Source: Ruegeria sp. EL01 (GTDB taxonomy: Bacteria; Pseudomonadota; Alphaproteobacteria; Rhodobacterales; Rhodobacteraceae). Taken from it: a stretch of 64,000 bases of DNA. Both the position numbers and the translations under genes were made by a program. Position 1 is the stretch's first letter. Every line of letters starts with the position of its first letter. Positions 50,751 through 62,397 of this stretch are shown here, piece after piece. Under the pieces are notes generated by a model. The model made no database searches, was not told the origin of the DNA, and saw only the letters and a program-made list of their open reading frames with translations. Location: the NCBI RefSeq assembly GCF_900313035.1, contig NZ_OMPS01000046.1, forward strand, positions 124,001-188,000, read 5' to 3'.

Positions 50751-51323
50751 TCAGTTGTTGGTGCCCAATTCGTCAATCAATTTGTAGCTGGTCGGTGGGT
50801 CGGCACAAATGCCTGGACCGCATTCAATCAATGTCGAAACAGCATTCAAGGCGGCCAATCCCAGCATGATGAAGAAGGCGGATTTAGCGAGGGTACTGCC
50901 TCCGAAGCGGGGCTCGGTTTTGGAATCTTCGACATATTGGCGATCGAACAGCAGCATGATGGCTGTACCCAATAGGATCAGAAAAAAGCAAATCGCGGCC
51001 CAAGTGTAATAGTGCAAGCCCAAAACAGGCGACCCGTAGTGACCTGTTCCCGGAACGATATGAAGGAGAATTTGACGCACGGATACGCTGCCGCCGAACA
51101 GCGCGGCAATCAGCACAATAGCATAGTGTTGCGGACGTGACCCATACAGCAGGTTGAGGCCAAGTCCAACGCCGACAGCAACAAATCCGACGCGTTGCAA
51201 CAAGCAAAGAGGGCACGGTAGTTCATCCAGTTTGAACTGATAGAGATAGGCCAGTATCAGCACCAGGCTGACAGCCAACATTCCAAAGGCGTTTAAGGTT
51301 CTGGACAATTCCGGTGTCATCAC
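50751..51323 (-). CDS. dsbB: Disulfide bond formation protein DsbB
   Basis: 190-residue quinone-linked thiol oxidase with four spans. The first periplasmic pair is C37-P-L-C40 followed by LLQR; the second pair is C168 and C173 near the C-terminus. In other DsbB proteins the second pair lies in a loop between spans 3 and 4; here it is after the last span, an arrangement seen in shorter relatives. No DsbA gene is in the window. Confidence 0.85.
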   Translation of the reverse strand: MMTPELSRTLNAFGMLAVSLVLILAYLYQFKLDELPCPLCLLQRVGFVAVGVGLGLNLLYGSRPQHYAIVLIAALFGGSVSVRQILLHIVPGTGHYGSPVLGLHYYTWAAICFFLILLGTAIMLLFDRQYVEDSKTEPRFGGSTLAKSAFFIMLGLAALNAVSTLIECGPGICADPPTSYKLIDELGTNN

Positions 51324-51329
51324 GACCTC

Positions 51330-51485
51330 CTATAGTTGAATGGTCAGTTGGCTGGTTGCGTGGAATTTCAACCAGTAGACACTCAACGCCAGTGTGATGA
51401 AGAACAGCGTATTGGCGGCCATTGTCATCTTGAAATAACTTAACCCCATGACGACTGTAAGTAACGCAAATAAAAGCGCTATCAT
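51330..51485 (-). CDS. Small DUF5993-like membrane protein next to dsbB
   Basis: 51-residue protein with two hydrophobic spans (IALLFALLTVVMGLSYF and AANTLFFITLALSVYWL) and almost nothing else. Small proteins of this kind (DUF5993) are commonly encoded just before dsbB. The gap to dsbB is six bases. ATG 51485 is likely; the frame is open to 51518. A small subunit of DsbB is inferred. Confidence 0.72.
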   Translation of the reverse strand: MIALLFALLTVVMGLSYFKMTMAANTLFFITLALSVYWLKFHATSQLTIQL

Positions 51486-51600
51486 GGCCTGGTTCTCCCA
51501 ATCCGTTTGCGATGGCAATGTTTGAGAATACTGTCAGGACCAACCTTGTCTTGCAAGGATAGTGAGAGGTATTGGTGTTCAAAACAGAATGGCGATGGGG

Positions 51601-52359
51601 CTACGTCACGCGGAGTGATGTGTCCCAATCGGCCAGTTTTCGGGTTAGATCGTCAGGCAGCGGGCAATCTGTGTAAAACGAGTCGATGTCGGTCAGGGAC
51701 GCGATGCGCGCCGGGGCAGAGCGTTGGAACTTTGAGTGATCGGCAACCAGAAACGTACGCCGTGCCTGTTCGATGATGGTCTGGCTGACAAGCACCTCCT
51801 GAAAATCGAAATCCATAAGATCGCCGTCGGCATCCAGTGCGGAACATCCGACAATGGCATAGTCGAACTTGAATTGCCTGATGGTCGAGACGGTCAGGTT
51901 GCCGATCAACCCACCATCCGAACGGCGCAGAATTCCACCTGCGACAACGATCTCACACTCTGGGTTCTCGACCAGAATATTTGCGACATTCATATTGTTG
52001 GTCACCACCATCAGGTTCTTGTGACTCAGCAATTGGCGCGCAACAGCCTCGGTCGACGTTCCGATGTTCATGAACACCGATACCCCGGCCGGAATGTCCG
52101 CAGCACAAAGTTGCGCAATCTGTGTCTTGGCGTCTTCGTTCAGGCTGCGTCGGTCCTCGTACCCGATATTGGAGACGCCTGATCGCAAAACCGCACCGCC
52201 ATGCACCCGGTCCAGCTTGCCCAGGTCCGACAGTTCAGACAGATCCCTGCGGATGGTCTGGACCGTCACGCCGAACTTCGCGGCCAAATCGTCGACCGCC
52301 ACACGGCCGTTTTGTTTGGCCATATTCAGAATGTCGGATTGGCGAAAAGAAAGCGACAT
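51601..52359 (-). CDS. glpR: DeoR-family regulator, GlpR-like
   Basis: 252-residue repressor with an N-terminal DeoR HTH (RQSDILNMAKQNGRVAVDDLAAKFGVTVQTIRRDL) and a C-terminal sugar-phosphate-binding DeoRC domain (FMNIGTSTEAVARQLL and the conserved VADHSKF). It is divergent from glpD, so sn-glycerol-3-phosphate is the probable inducer. ATG 52359 begins the usual domain; the frame is open to 52434. Repeats resembling those in front of glpD lie just upstream of its start. Confidence 0.87.
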   Translation of the reverse strand: MSLSFRQSDILNMAKQNGRVAVDDLAAKFGVTVQTIRRDLSELSDLGKLDRVHGGAVLRSGVSNIGYEDRRSLNEDAKTQIAQLCAADIPAGVSVFMNIGTSTEAVARQLLSHKNLMVVTNNMNVANILVENPECEIVVAGGILRRSDGGLIGNLTVSTIRQFKFDYAIVGCSALDADGDLMDFDFQEVLVSQTIIEQARRTFLVADHSKFQRSAPARIASLTDIDSFYTDCPLPDDLTRKLADWDTSLRVT

Positions 52360-52374
52360 ATGCGGCTCCGGTGA

Positions 52375-52394
52375 TCTTCGATTTGTTCGTTTTT
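52375..52394. promoter_or_regulatory. GlpR-like operator repeats in front of glpR
   Basis: On the minus strand the sequence reads AAAACGAA-CA-AATCGAAGA. The word (A)AACGAA occurs twice about one helical turn apart, close to the pair found before glpD. It suggests self-regulation. Confidence 0.5.
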
Positions 52395-52536
52395 GTTCTT
52401 TTTGGGGAGATTTGCAAGGGCTTGAGTTTTTCAAAGCGTGTGGGCGTGCTCAATGCTTGCGCTTCAAACACCTGACTTTCAAAGCAATGACAGCCCGGCG
52501 GGACTCTAAAGCGGAGGTTTGTGCTTTAGTATTGTT

Positions 52537-52578
52537 TTCATCTAAAAACGAATATAAACGAAAGATAAAATAGATGAA
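52537..52578. promoter_or_regulatory. GlpR-like operator and inverted repeat in front of glpD
   Basis: Two copies of AAACGAA (52545-52552 and 52556-52563), about 10 bases apart, lie inside a perfect 8-bp inverted repeat TTCATCTA ... TAGATGAA (52537-52544, 52571-52578). DeoR-family repressors commonly bind such tandem sites. The block is 41-83 bases before ATG 52620 of glpD. Confidence 0.55.
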
Positions 52579-52619
52579 GCGAACGCATTCGAGCGTTCAG
52601 CATGAAGGATCATCCTGCC

Positions 52620-54209
52620 ATGGACCAGCGAGATAACCAGATCACCGACCTGTTCATTATCGGCGGTGGGATCAACGGGTGCGGAATCGCGCGGGATGCG
52701 GCCGGACGAGGTTTGTCGGTGGTGCTGGCGGAAATGAACGATCTGGCGTCGGCCACATCGTCTGCATCGACCAAACTGTTCCACGGCGGGTTGCGGTACC
52801 TTGAGTATTTCGAAATCCGTCTTGTACGAGAGGCGCTGATCGAGCGTGAAACCCTGCTGCGCGCGATGCCGCATATCAGTTGGCCAATGCGCTTCGTGCT
52901 ACCCTATCACGAAGACATGCGGTTTGATGCTGAAACACCAACGTCCAAGCTGCTCAGTACGGTTATGCCGTGGATGCGCGGGCGTCGTCCGGCCTGGTTG
53001 ATCCGGTTGGGATTGTTTCTTTATGACCATCTGGGTGGCCGCAAGATCCTGCCGGGCACGACGTCATTGAACCTGCACACGGCACCCGAAGGTGCGCCGC
53101 TTCAGGACAAGTTTGAAACGGCATATGAGTATTCCGACTGTTGGATCGAGGATTCGCGACTGGTTGTGCTGAACGCGCGCGACGCGGACTCCCGGGGGGC
53201 ACAGATCATGGTGCGGACCGAGGTTACTTCGGCCGAGCGGGTAGACAACTTATGGCACGTCACGATCCGGGACAGAGACAGCGACGAAACCCGGATGATC
53301 CAGGCGAAGATGTTGATCAACGCGGGCGGACCATGGGTGGGTGATATCATTCAGACAAAGATCCATGTGAACTCTCGGGAAGGGGTACGTTTGGTACGGG
53401 GTAGCCATATCGTCACGCCCAAGCTTTATGATCACGACAAATGCTATTTCTTTCAGGGCGAGGACGGGCGCATCATTTTTGCCATTCCGTACGAGCGGGA
53501 TTTCACCCTGATTGGCACAACCGATCAAGATCATTCCGACCCGTCCGTTCCCCCCGAGTGCACCGAGGTCGAACAGGACTATCTGTGTGACTTCGCCACG
53601 AAATATTTCAAGAAGCCGGTGACCCGCGACGATATCGTGTGGACCTATTCGGGTGTGCGTCCGCTGTATGACGACGGGGCCAGCAGTGCAACAGCAGCAA
53701 CCCGGGACTATACGTTGAAAGTCGACGCCAATGGTGGGGCACCCGTTCTGAACGTGTTTGGTGGCAAGATCACCACTTATCGTCGTTTGGCCGAAAGTGC
53801 GCTGGAGAAGGTTGCCGAGCATTTCCCGAATTTGCCTGGACCCTGGACCGCAGGTGTCGCGCTGCCGGGCGGTGATTTCCCCGTGACCGGCGTGCAAGAC
53901 CAGATAGCTCGGCTGATGATTGATTACCCGTTTCTCGGCCAACCGTGGGCCGCGCGCCTTATCCGGGCCTATGGTACCGAGGCGAGGGCGGTACTTGGTG
54001 AAGCAAACGAGGCCACGGATCTGGGAGAGGATTTTGGTGCAACCCTGACCACCCGCGAAGTGACTTGGCTGATGGACAAGGAATATGCGCACAAGGCGGA
54101 TGATGTGGTCTGGCGTCGTAACAAGCTGGGGCTTCGCTTGTCCGCGGGTCAGATCGCGCGGTTGGATGAGTGGATGGTTGAACGGCGAAACGCCCAAAGC
54201 GCGGCCTAA
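52620..54209 (+). CDS. glpD: Aerobic glycerol-3-phosphate dehydrogenase
   Basis: 529-residue FAD enzyme at the membrane surface, oxidising glycerol-3-phosphate to dihydroxyacetone phosphate with quinone. FAD site LFIIGGGINGCGIARD (11-26), TSSASTKLFHGGLRYLE, and the C-terminal DAO_C domain. ATG 52620 begins the usual family start; an upstream in-frame ATG at 52602 is possible. No glpK, glpF or transporter is present in the window. Confidence 0.93.
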   Translation: MDQRDNQITDLFIIGGGINGCGIARDAAGRGLSVVLAEMNDLASATSSASTKLFHGGLRYLEYFEIRLVREALIERETLLRAMPHISWPMRFVLPYHEDMRFDAETPTSKLLSTVMPWMRGRRPAWLIRLGLFLYDHLGGRKILPGTTSLNLHTAPEGAPLQDKFETAYEYSDCWIEDSRLVVLNARDADSRGAQIMVRTEVTSAERVDNLWHVTIRDRDSDETRMIQAKMLINAGGPWVGDIIQTKIHVNSREGVRLVRGSHIVTPKLYDHDKCYFFQGEDGRIIFAIPYERDFTLIGTTDQDHSDPSVPPECTEVEQDYLCDFATKYFKKPVTRDDIVWTYSGVRPLYDDGASSATAATRDYTLKVDANGGAPVLNVFGGKITTYRRLAESALEKVAEHFPNLPGPWTAGVALPGGDFPVTGVQDQIARLMIDYPFLGQPWAARLIRAYGTEARAVLGEANEATDLGEDFGATLTTREVTWLMDKEYAHKADDVVWRRNKLGLRLSAGQIARLDEWMVERRNAQSAA

Positions 54210-54422
54210 CGCGTCGCCTTTCAAATACCGGTTTGAATGGTGCTTTGAAACCATCACTGATCGTGCTACCCAACGGGCACGGTCGGCAGACACCGAGGCG
54301 TCGCTGCTCTTATCAGAGTGCTAAACCTGCTATTCATTCCCAAACGGCATCGCATAAACTAGGGCGTTGTTTCGTTAAGTCAGTGACCGACGATCGAGCA
54401 AAGCGCCCGCTATGGATGCACG

Positions 54423-54983
54423 ATGACCAAAACCCCTTTACCCTTGCACGCAGATGATCTGACGCTGTTTGCAAAATCTTTGTCCAGGCAACTTGGCGTA
54501 GCGAGCCCCTCGCACCTGGTACTGCTGAATATGATCGCCCGGGCGGCCGGGTTTCAAAACGTTCAGCACATGCGGTCCGTTACTGCCGCTCAACGGCGGT
54601 TGGAGGTACAATCGCATAAACCTCCGGTCGATATGCGTTCGGTCGAGCGCGCACTGTTTCAGTTCGATAACACTGGTCGCTTGCGTCAGTGGCCTTCGAA
54701 ACGGTCCGTGCAAACCCTCGCCCTTTGGGCTCTGTGGGCTGCTTTGCCTGCTGGTGACACGCTTCACGAGCGCGATGTGAATGAGCGTCTGAACCGCGAA
54801 CACCTGTTCAGCGATCCGGCGACCTTGCGGCGCTGCATGATTTCTTGTGGCCTGTTGACACGGCAAAACGACGGAACCGATTACAAACGGGTCGAACAAG
54901 CCCCGCCTGCCGAAGCAGAAGCGTTGATCCGTGCGGTAACGACCCTGCGACGGGTTCGAAGGGAAAATGAAGTTCTCAATTAG
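54423..54983 (+). CDS. DUF2087 domain protein
   Basis: 186-residue protein. The C-terminal half (about 80-165) matches DUF2087: RLRQWPSKRSVQTLALWALWAALPAG, HERDVNERLNREHLFSDPATLRRCMISCGLLTR. That pattern resembles a winged-helix fold often fused to regulators. The N-terminal 75 residues (with HLVLLNMIARAAGFQNVQHM) look like the short helical region seen in relatives of the same size. No ribosome site is obvious. Function unknown, possibly DNA-binding. It is a single gene closed by a strong terminator. Confidence 0.75.
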   Translation: MTKTPLPLHADDLTLFAKSLSRQLGVASPSHLVLLNMIARAAGFQNVQHMRSVTAAQRRLEVQSHKPPVDMRSVERALFQFDNTGRLRQWPSKRSVQTLALWALWAALPAGDTLHERDVNERLNREHLFSDPATLRRCMISCGLLTRQNDGTDYKRVEQAPPAEAEALIRAVTTLRRVRRENEVLN

Positions 54984-55031
54984 ACGCTCCGTTGGAGATC
55001 CAAGGTTGACCGATCAGATCCCGTGAATTGA

Positions 55032-55060
55032 AAAAGCCCCGCAGTATCTGCGGGGCTTTT
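55032..55060. terminator. Bidirectional terminator between the DUF2087 gene and the RND pump
   Basis: Perfect 13-bp stem AAAAGCCCCGCAG-TAT-CTGCGGGGCTTTT. A and T runs at the ends serve both convergent transcription units. Confidence 0.9.
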
Positions 55061-55080
55061 GTGTTCAACGACCACTATGG

Positions 55081-58000
55081 TCAGGCTGTTTCTTCAGGCG
55101 AGTCCGGACCATTCTTACTGCCCTTCAACCATTCTCTCAGCCCCTGCATCAGGGCGTAGAGGACGGGCACCAAGATGACACCAACCAATGTTGCTGCGAG
55201 CATGCCGCCAAATACCGCCACCCCGATGGCTTTCTGACTGGCCGCACCAGCGCCGTTTGCCGCAAGAAGCGGGACAACACCCAGCAGGAAGGACAGCGCT
55301 GTCATCATCACGGCCCGGAATCGTTGAAACGCGGCTTCGGCAGCAGCTTCTTTGATGGACAGTCCCTTGGCGCGTTGTTCCATCGCAAATTCGACAATCA
55401 GAATGCCGTTCTTTGATGCCAAGCCCACAAGCATGATCATGCCAATTTGCGTGTAAAGGTTGATATCGCTGCCCACAATTGCCACCGCGGCAACCGCGCC
55501 GAACAAGGCAACGACGACCGATAGCAGGATCGACACAGGGAGTGACCAGCTTTCATATTGGCCGACAAGGAACAGATATCCGAACAGGATGGCGAGCCCC
55601 AGGATCACGATGACAATGCTGCCCGATGCCAATTGCTGTTGCGCTGTTCCGGTCCACTCAAAGGCGTAGCCCGGGGGCAGGGCGGTCACAGACTCCTCGG
55701 TCATCACATTGATCGCATCCCCGCTGGACAGGCCCGGCGCTGGAACCGCTGTAACTGTAGCGGATCGGAACAGGTTGTGGCGTTTTAGCAAAACCGGCCC
55801 CAATACGTTTTCGACATCAATCAGCGTGCCCAAAGGCACCATTTCCCCTTGGGTGGATCGAACATAGAGGTTCGAGATATCCTCGACATTGTCACGATAT
55901 GTCCCGTCTGCCTGAATCATCACGCGATAGACCCGACCAAACAGGTTGAAATCGTTCACATAATACGAGCCCAGTTGAGCCTGCATCGTCTGGAAAATCT
56001 CGGACACGGACACTTGCAGCGTCTTGGCCTTCTCCCGGTCCAGATCAACGAAAAGCTGAGGAACATTTGCGCGGAACGTCGTATAAGACTGTGCGATTTC
56101 AGGTCGTTGATTGGCCGCATACACAAAGGACCCGACTGCAGATGCCAGATCTTGTGGCGTGCCGCCACCGGTTTGCTGAACCTCCATTTCGACGCCGGCC
56201 GACATGCCCAATCCCTGAATGGGTGGTGGGTTAAAGGCCAGGATAGAAGCTGCTGACTCGCCGTTGGCAATCGCGAGGATCTTGGCAAGGATGGCATCGG
56301 CACTCAGGTCATCTTCTTGTCGTTCGCTCCAGTTGTCGAGATTGACGAAAATCGCTGCCCCGTTGGTAATGGTGCCATTGAGCATCGAAAAGCCATTGAC
56401 CAGAACGGTACTGGCAACCCCGGGGATTTCGCGAATTTTCTCATCCACGCGTTTGGTAACGGTCTCCGTCCGTTCCAAGGTCGCTGCGTCAGGCAGCTGC
56501 ACATCCACGAACAGGTAGCCGTTGTCCTCAAGCGGAATGAAGCCCGCTGATGTGTTGGACATGATCGTCCCGGTGCCCATACCCAGCGCCACAATCAGGC
56601 CCAGTGCGATCACTGGCATAATCAGGAGCTTGCGCACCAGTGAAACATAGCCATTCCGAACAGTGCCGATGAACCCCTCGAACAAGGCCAGAATCCCTTT
56701 GGGTGGGCCGGATCGAGCGCGCAGTACCAAGCCACACAGTGCCGGCGAAAGGGTGAGCGCGTTGATGGATGAGATCACGACAGCAGTCGAGATTGTGACG
56801 GCAAACTGTGAATATAGCCGCCCGGTGATGCCAGGCATGAAGGTGACTGGCACAAACACCGCCAGCAGAACCAGCGTGGTTGCAATGACCGGGCCCGTGA
56901 TCTGGCCCATTGCCTTTCGCGTCGCCTCGGCCGGGGGCAGGCCTTCATCCGCGATGATGCGTTCGACGTTTTCGACAACAACGATGGCATCATCCACCAC
57001 GATCCCGATGGCGAGCACCAACGCGAACAGAGAAATGGTGTTCAACGACATGCCGAACATTAACAAGAACGCGAATGTCCCGATCAGAGAGACCGGGATT
57101 GCGACTGCTGGAATGATTGTAGCTCTCCAACTGCCCAGGAACACAAACACGACCGAGATCACCAGAACGAATGTCAGGATCAGAGTTGAGACCACATCGT
57201 TCAACGAGGCTTCGACGAAGTCCGTGGTGTTGAAGGGCACGTCGTATTCCACATCAGAGGGGAAGGAGCGCGACAGTCGCTCCAACTCGGTCTGAACTCG
57301 CTCGGACACGGCCAGCGCATTGGCACCAGGGGCCTGATAGATACCGATCACGGTGGCTGGAACTGCTTGAAAATAACCAGAGGCCGAATAGAACTGGGCG
57401 CCCAGCTCGGTTCTGGCAATGTCTTTGACGCGAACGATAGCACCGGCCTCGCCGGTGCGGATCACAATATTGGAGAACTCCTCGGCCGAGGTGAGGCGGC
57501 CTTTGGATTTGATAGTGTACTGAAACGTCTGCCCTTCAGGCACAGGGGGGGAACCAATGGAGCCAGCAGAAACCTCGATATTCTGCTCGCGAATGGCGTT
57601 GATCACGTCGCCGGGCGTGATGGACAAGGCCGCCATCTTGTCGGGATCCATCCAGATCCGCATGGCGTATTCCAGGTTGGTCAGGACGTCGGCCTTACCA
57701 ACGCCTTGAACACGGGCCAGTGCATCGCGCAGATTGATCGAGGCGTAGTTTGACAGAAAAACGCTGTCATAAGTGCCTTCAGGCGAAGTCAGCGTGACCA
57801 GCATCAGCATATTCGTCGAAGATTTCTGTGTGACGACACCCGAAGATGTCACTTCGGCTGGTAAAGAGGACGTTGCCTGCGCCACCCGGTTTTGCACGTT
57901 TACCGACGCGATGTCAGGATCTGTGCCGACCTCAAAGGTGACGTTCAGCGAGTAGGACCCGTTATCTGATGAGGTGGACGTCATGTAAATCATGTCGTCC

Positions 58001-58218
58001 ACGCCGTTGACCTGCGCCTCAATCGGGGCAGCTACGGTGTTTTCAACGGTTTCGGCGTTGGCACCGGTATAGGTGGCCGTAACGCTGACTACCGGTGGGG
58101 TAATGTCCGGGAATTGGGCGACTGGCAGGACCATATATCCGATGCCGCCCAAGATGGTCAGGACAAGCGAGATGACAAGCGCCAGCTTTGGCCGGCTGAT
58201 GAACAGGGCTGAGAACAT
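55081..58218 (-). CDS. RND efflux pump inner-membrane transporter (HAE1/AcrB type)
   Basis: 1045-residue proton-driven exporter with 12 spans and two large periplasmic loops. The proton-relay segment [16 protein letters not shown] lies near 400-416, and the second half has [14 protein letters not shown]. The family is hydrophobe/amphiphile efflux (AcrB, MexB, MexF). Its adaptor gene is three bases upstream; an outer membrane protein must come from elsewhere, possibly the NodT-type gene at 47.6 kb. The substrate range is unknown. Confidence 0.93.
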   Translation of the reverse strand: MFSALFISRPKLALVISLVLTILGGIGYMVLPVAQFPDITPPVVSVTATYTGANAETVENTVAAPIEAQVNGVDDMIYMTSTSSDNGSYSLNVTFEVGTDPDIASVNVQNRVAQATSSLPAEVTSSGVVTQKSSTNMLMLVTLTSPEGTYDSVFLSNYASINLRDALARVQGVGKADVLTNLEYAMRIWMDPDKMAALSITPGDVINAIREQNIEVSAGSIGSPPVPEGQTFQYTIKSKGRLTSAEEFSNIVIRTGEAGAIVRVKDIARTELGAQFYSASGYFQAVPATVIGIYQAPGANALAVSERVQTELERLSRSFPSDVEYDVPFNTTDFVEASLNDVVSTLILTFVLVISVVFVFLGSWRATIIPAVAIPVSLIGTFAFLLMFGMSLNTISLFALVLAIGIVVDDAIVVVENVERIIADEGLPPAEATRKAMGQITGPVIATTLVLLAVFVPVTFMPGITGRLYSQFAVTISTAVVISSINALTLSPALCGLVLRARSGPPKGILALFEGFIGTVRNGYVSLVRKLLIMPVIALGLIVALGMGTGTIMSNTSAGFIPLEDNGYLFVDVQLPDAATLERTETVTKRVDEKIREIPGVASTVLVNGFSMLNGTITNGAAIFVNLDNWSERQEDDLSADAILAKILAIANGESAASILAFNPPPIQGLGMSAGVEMEVQQTGGGTPQDLASAVGSFVYAANQRPEIAQSYTTFRANVPQLFVDLDREKAKTLQVSVSEIFQTMQAQLGSYYVNDFNLFGRVYRVMIQADGTYRDNVEDISNLYVRSTQGEMVPLGTLIDVENVLGPVLLKRHNLFRSATVTAVPAPGLSSGDAINVMTEESVTALPPGYAFEWTGTAQQQLASGSIVIVILGLAILFGYLFLVGQYESWSLPVSILLSVVVALFGAVAAVAIVGSDINLYTQIGMIMLVGLASKNGILIVEFAMEQRAKGLSIKEAAAEAAFQRFRAVMMTALSFLLGVVPLLAANGAGAASQKAIGVAVFGGMLAATLVGVILVPVLYALMQGLREWLKGSKNGPDSPEETA

Positions 58219-58221
58219 CAG

Positions 58222-59403
58222 TTATTCTCCCGGCTGTTCAGAGGCGACAACCGCGTCCACGGCAACGCCCGGGCGCACCCGCTGCAGACCCTCGACAATG
58301 ACGCTTTCACCTTCGCGCAACCCATCTACAACAATAATAGCTGTGTCGACCGTATCGCCGGTGGTGATGTAGCGCTGTTCGACCATCTGCTTGTCATTGA
58401 CAACCAGAACAAATTCGCCCCGTTGGTCGCGCTGTAAAGCCGCCTGTGGGATGAGAACCTGCAGCGTTGGCTCCAGCGCTTCGATATGAACATTCAAAAA
58501 TGCGCCGTCCAGGATCAGGCGTTTAGCATTGTCAAACTCAGCCCTCATCGTGATCGCTCCGGTCAGAGGATCGATGCGGTTGTCCACAAAAACGATCTTT
58601 CCGGTTTCATCCAAATCGGTTCCGTTAGGCAGCGTGACGTGCACATTGGGGCTTTGTTCGCTTTCAGCTAGCGATGCGGCATTCTCGTCATAAGTTTCGA
58701 GGATCGTGGTGAACTGTTTTTCATTCAACGAAAAGTTCACGTAGATCGGTGCTTCGCTGACCAGATTGACCAATGCTGGATTATTAGGCCCGACAACATC
58801 GCCAACGCTGGTGGTCACGCGCCCAAGGCGTCCGGCGAATGGTGCTTGAATTTGGGTGTAACTCAGATCCAACTCTGCTTGTTGAATGGCAGCCTTGGCC
58901 GCTTTGACTTCGGCTTCAGCGACAAGTTCATTGGCACGGGCGATATCACGTTCTGATTCCGGGGTGGCGTCGCGTTTGTACAGTTCTTCTTTTCGCGCCA
59001 GATCGACCTTGGCCAGTTCAAGATTGGCCTCGGCGCGGTCCAGATCGGCTTTGCGAGCCTCTAACGTGGCTTCGTAGAGATCGGGTTCGATAGTGAACAG
59101 CAGATCATCTTTTTTGACCAAAGCGCCGTCTTCGACATTCTGGCTGTCCAAAAACCCGTTGACCCGCGCAACAATGTCAACTTTGTCGAAAGCTTCTGCA
59201 CGGCCAATGAAAACTGCCTCATCCGTGATTTCCTGCGTATAGGCTGCCGCGATCGAAACCTTGGGGGGCGGTGCATCGCCTTGCGCCTCTTGTGCCAAAG
59301 ACGGTTGCGCCATGCCCAGGAAGAAAAGCACGGCAAAATGCTTTCCCATCGCCCGGACGGGTCCGCAATGGCGAGGGTCAAAGGTTTTCAATGCAAGGGC
59401 CAT
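58222..59403 (-). CDS. RND efflux adaptor (AcrA/MexE type)
   Basis: 393-residue periplasmic adaptor with a lipoyl-hairpin-lipoyl layout (DIVARVNGFLDSQNVEDGALVKKDD, coiled hairpin about 115-180, LSYTQIQAPFAGRLGRV) and a membrane-proximal barrel. A signal-peptide-like segment MGKHFAVLFFLGMAQPSLA starts at residue 19, so a later start at 59349 is possible; GAGG favours 59403. No lipobox cysteine is seen. No repressor gene adjoins the pump. Confidence 0.88.
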   Translation of the reverse strand: MALALKTFDPRHCGPVRAMGKHFAVLFFLGMAQPSLAQEAQGDAPPPKVSIAAAYTQEITDEAVFIGRAEAFDKVDIVARVNGFLDSQNVEDGALVKKDDLLFTIEPDLYEATLEARKADLDRAEANLELAKVDLARKEELYKRDATPESERDIARANELVAEAEVKAAKAAIQQAELDLSYTQIQAPFAGRLGRVTTSVGDVVGPNNPALVNLVSEAPIYVNFSLNEKQFTTILETYDENAASLAESEQSPNVHVTLPNGTDLDETGKIVFVDNRIDPLTGAITMRAEFDNAKRLILDGAFLNVHIEALEPTLQVLIPQAALQRDQRGEFVLVVNDKQMVEQRYITTGDTVDTAIIVVDGLREGESVIVEGLQRVRPGVAVDAVVASEQPGE

Positions 59404-59616
59404 GGCAAATGCCTCGTTCAAACTAAGGATTAAGTGACCAGGCACATCAAACGCCGCGCCGAGTCGATTGAATTCCGGATCAGGATGGCGGTTTTGTTGC
59501 CATATCTCAAGCTTCTTGAATACGAGTTCTTCTGGGACGCAGTCTGAATTATCTCGTCAGTTCGCTAACTTAGATCGATGCCTTTTGAGTGCAGGTCGTG
59601 AATACTGCAGATCACA

Positions 59617-59645
59617 CCAAAAAACGGGGGCCCGTATGGCCCCCG
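59617..59645 (-). terminator. Terminator after metG
   Basis: Stem CGGGGGCC-CGTAT-GGCCCCCG; on the minus strand it is followed by six T (AAAAAA on the plus strand). It lies 27 bases after the metG stop and before the RND adaptor promoter. Confidence 0.85.
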
Positions 59646-59671
59646 GTTTCATCACTCAATTTCACGTGGCC

Positions 59672-61390
<1,719 letters not shown>

Positions 61391-61608
61391 TTTCTGTATC
61401 CGCGTATCTGTCTGCGCGCCCGTCTACCTTATGTAACGGGTCAGCAAAAGCCCGCCCGTCGCATGGATGTCACTTTCGCGCCTTACCAGCAGAAAAAAGA
61501 CGAAGAGGCGGGAATTCGGATTGTGTCAGATATGTTCGTGGCAATAACCACAGGTTGAACGCCCGACTCACAACCTCTTGAATTCTTGTTAAGGCTTCCC
61601 ATATTGAC

Positions 61609-61626
61609 TGTATACCAATGTATACA
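61609..61626. promoter_or_regulatory. 18-bp palindrome before the YqiJ gene
   Basis: TGTATAC-CAAT-GTATACA, perfect 7-bp arms, 21 bases before the start of the YqiJ-like gene and in the metG/yqiJ divergent region. The half site resembles GntR-family operators (TTGTATACAA type). An operator is inferred; no regulator gene adjoins. Confidence 0.5.
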
Positions 61627-61646
61627 AAAACGAGGGATACTAATTG

Positions 61647-62363
61647 ATGTTCGATTTCCTACTCGAGGGTGCATTTGCGCCTTTTACCTTGGCGCTTGCG
61701 CTTCTGTTCGGCCTTTTGGCAGTTGAACTGATTGCTTTGGTCCTGGGTGGCAGCTTGCTAGCTGGCGAAGGGGAAATCGATCTGGATATGGTGGATGCCC
61801 CCGATCTGGACATTGGTGATCTCGGTCTGGATATCGACGCGGATGTCGATCTGGGCGATTTCGAACTGGCAGAGGTCGAAAGCGATGTGCCCGATACCTC
61901 TGCGGCGGGTCCAATGGCGTGGCTGGGTGTTGGAAAGATACCCATCATGATCTGGCTTGTGGTTCTGCTGGCGGGCTTCGGTCTGTCGGGTATCGGCCTG
62001 CAACTGGCGCTGCGCGATGTGCTGGGCTTTGATCTGCCGCCTTGGGCGGCTGTGATCCCTGCCGGTGCCTTTGGTCTGTGGTTTGCCCGTGGCTTTGGCG
62101 GTGTCTTTGCCCGCCTTCTGCCCAAGACCGAGACCGAGGCGATGTCCGAACGGATGCTGGCCCGTCGCCGGGGTGTCATCACCCAAGGCACTGCGTCACG
62201 CGGTCGCCCGGCCGAGGTTCGAGTCATGGATCGCTTTGGTAATACCCATTACCTGCGCGCCGAGCCGCTGCAGGACAAGGATGCGCTGGATCAGGGCACA
62301 GATGTGCTGGTTCTACGCGACCGACGGCGCGACCGGTTCGTTCTGGTCGGCTTATCAGACTAA
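61647..62363 (+). CDS. yqiJ: YqiJ-like OB-fold membrane protein
   Basis: 238-residue membrane protein. Spans about 9-34, 90-110 and 125-150, with a long acidic stretch between the first two (residues 38-75, repeated I/D-L-D patterns), and a C-terminal OB-fold domain (TQGTASRGRPAEVRV, NTHYLRAEPL). It is related to NfeD/YqiJ, which partners a flotillin. ATG 61647 has GAGGGA upstream; the flotillin gene follows after 34 bases. Confidence 0.85.
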   Translation: MFDFLLEGAFAPFTLALALLFGLLAVELIALVLGGSLLAGEGEIDLDMVDAPDLDIGDLGLDIDADVDLGDFELAEVESDVPDTSAAGPMAWLGVGKIPIMIWLVVLLAGFGLSGIGLQLALRDVLGFDLPPWAAVIPAGAFGLWFARGFGGVFARLLPKTETEAMSERMLARRRGVITQGTASRGRPAEVRVMDRFGNTHYLRAEPLQDKDALDQGTDVLVLRDRRRDRFVLVGLSD

Positions 62364-62397
62364 CCAAATTTCAAACCCCTAATCTGGAGGATATTGC

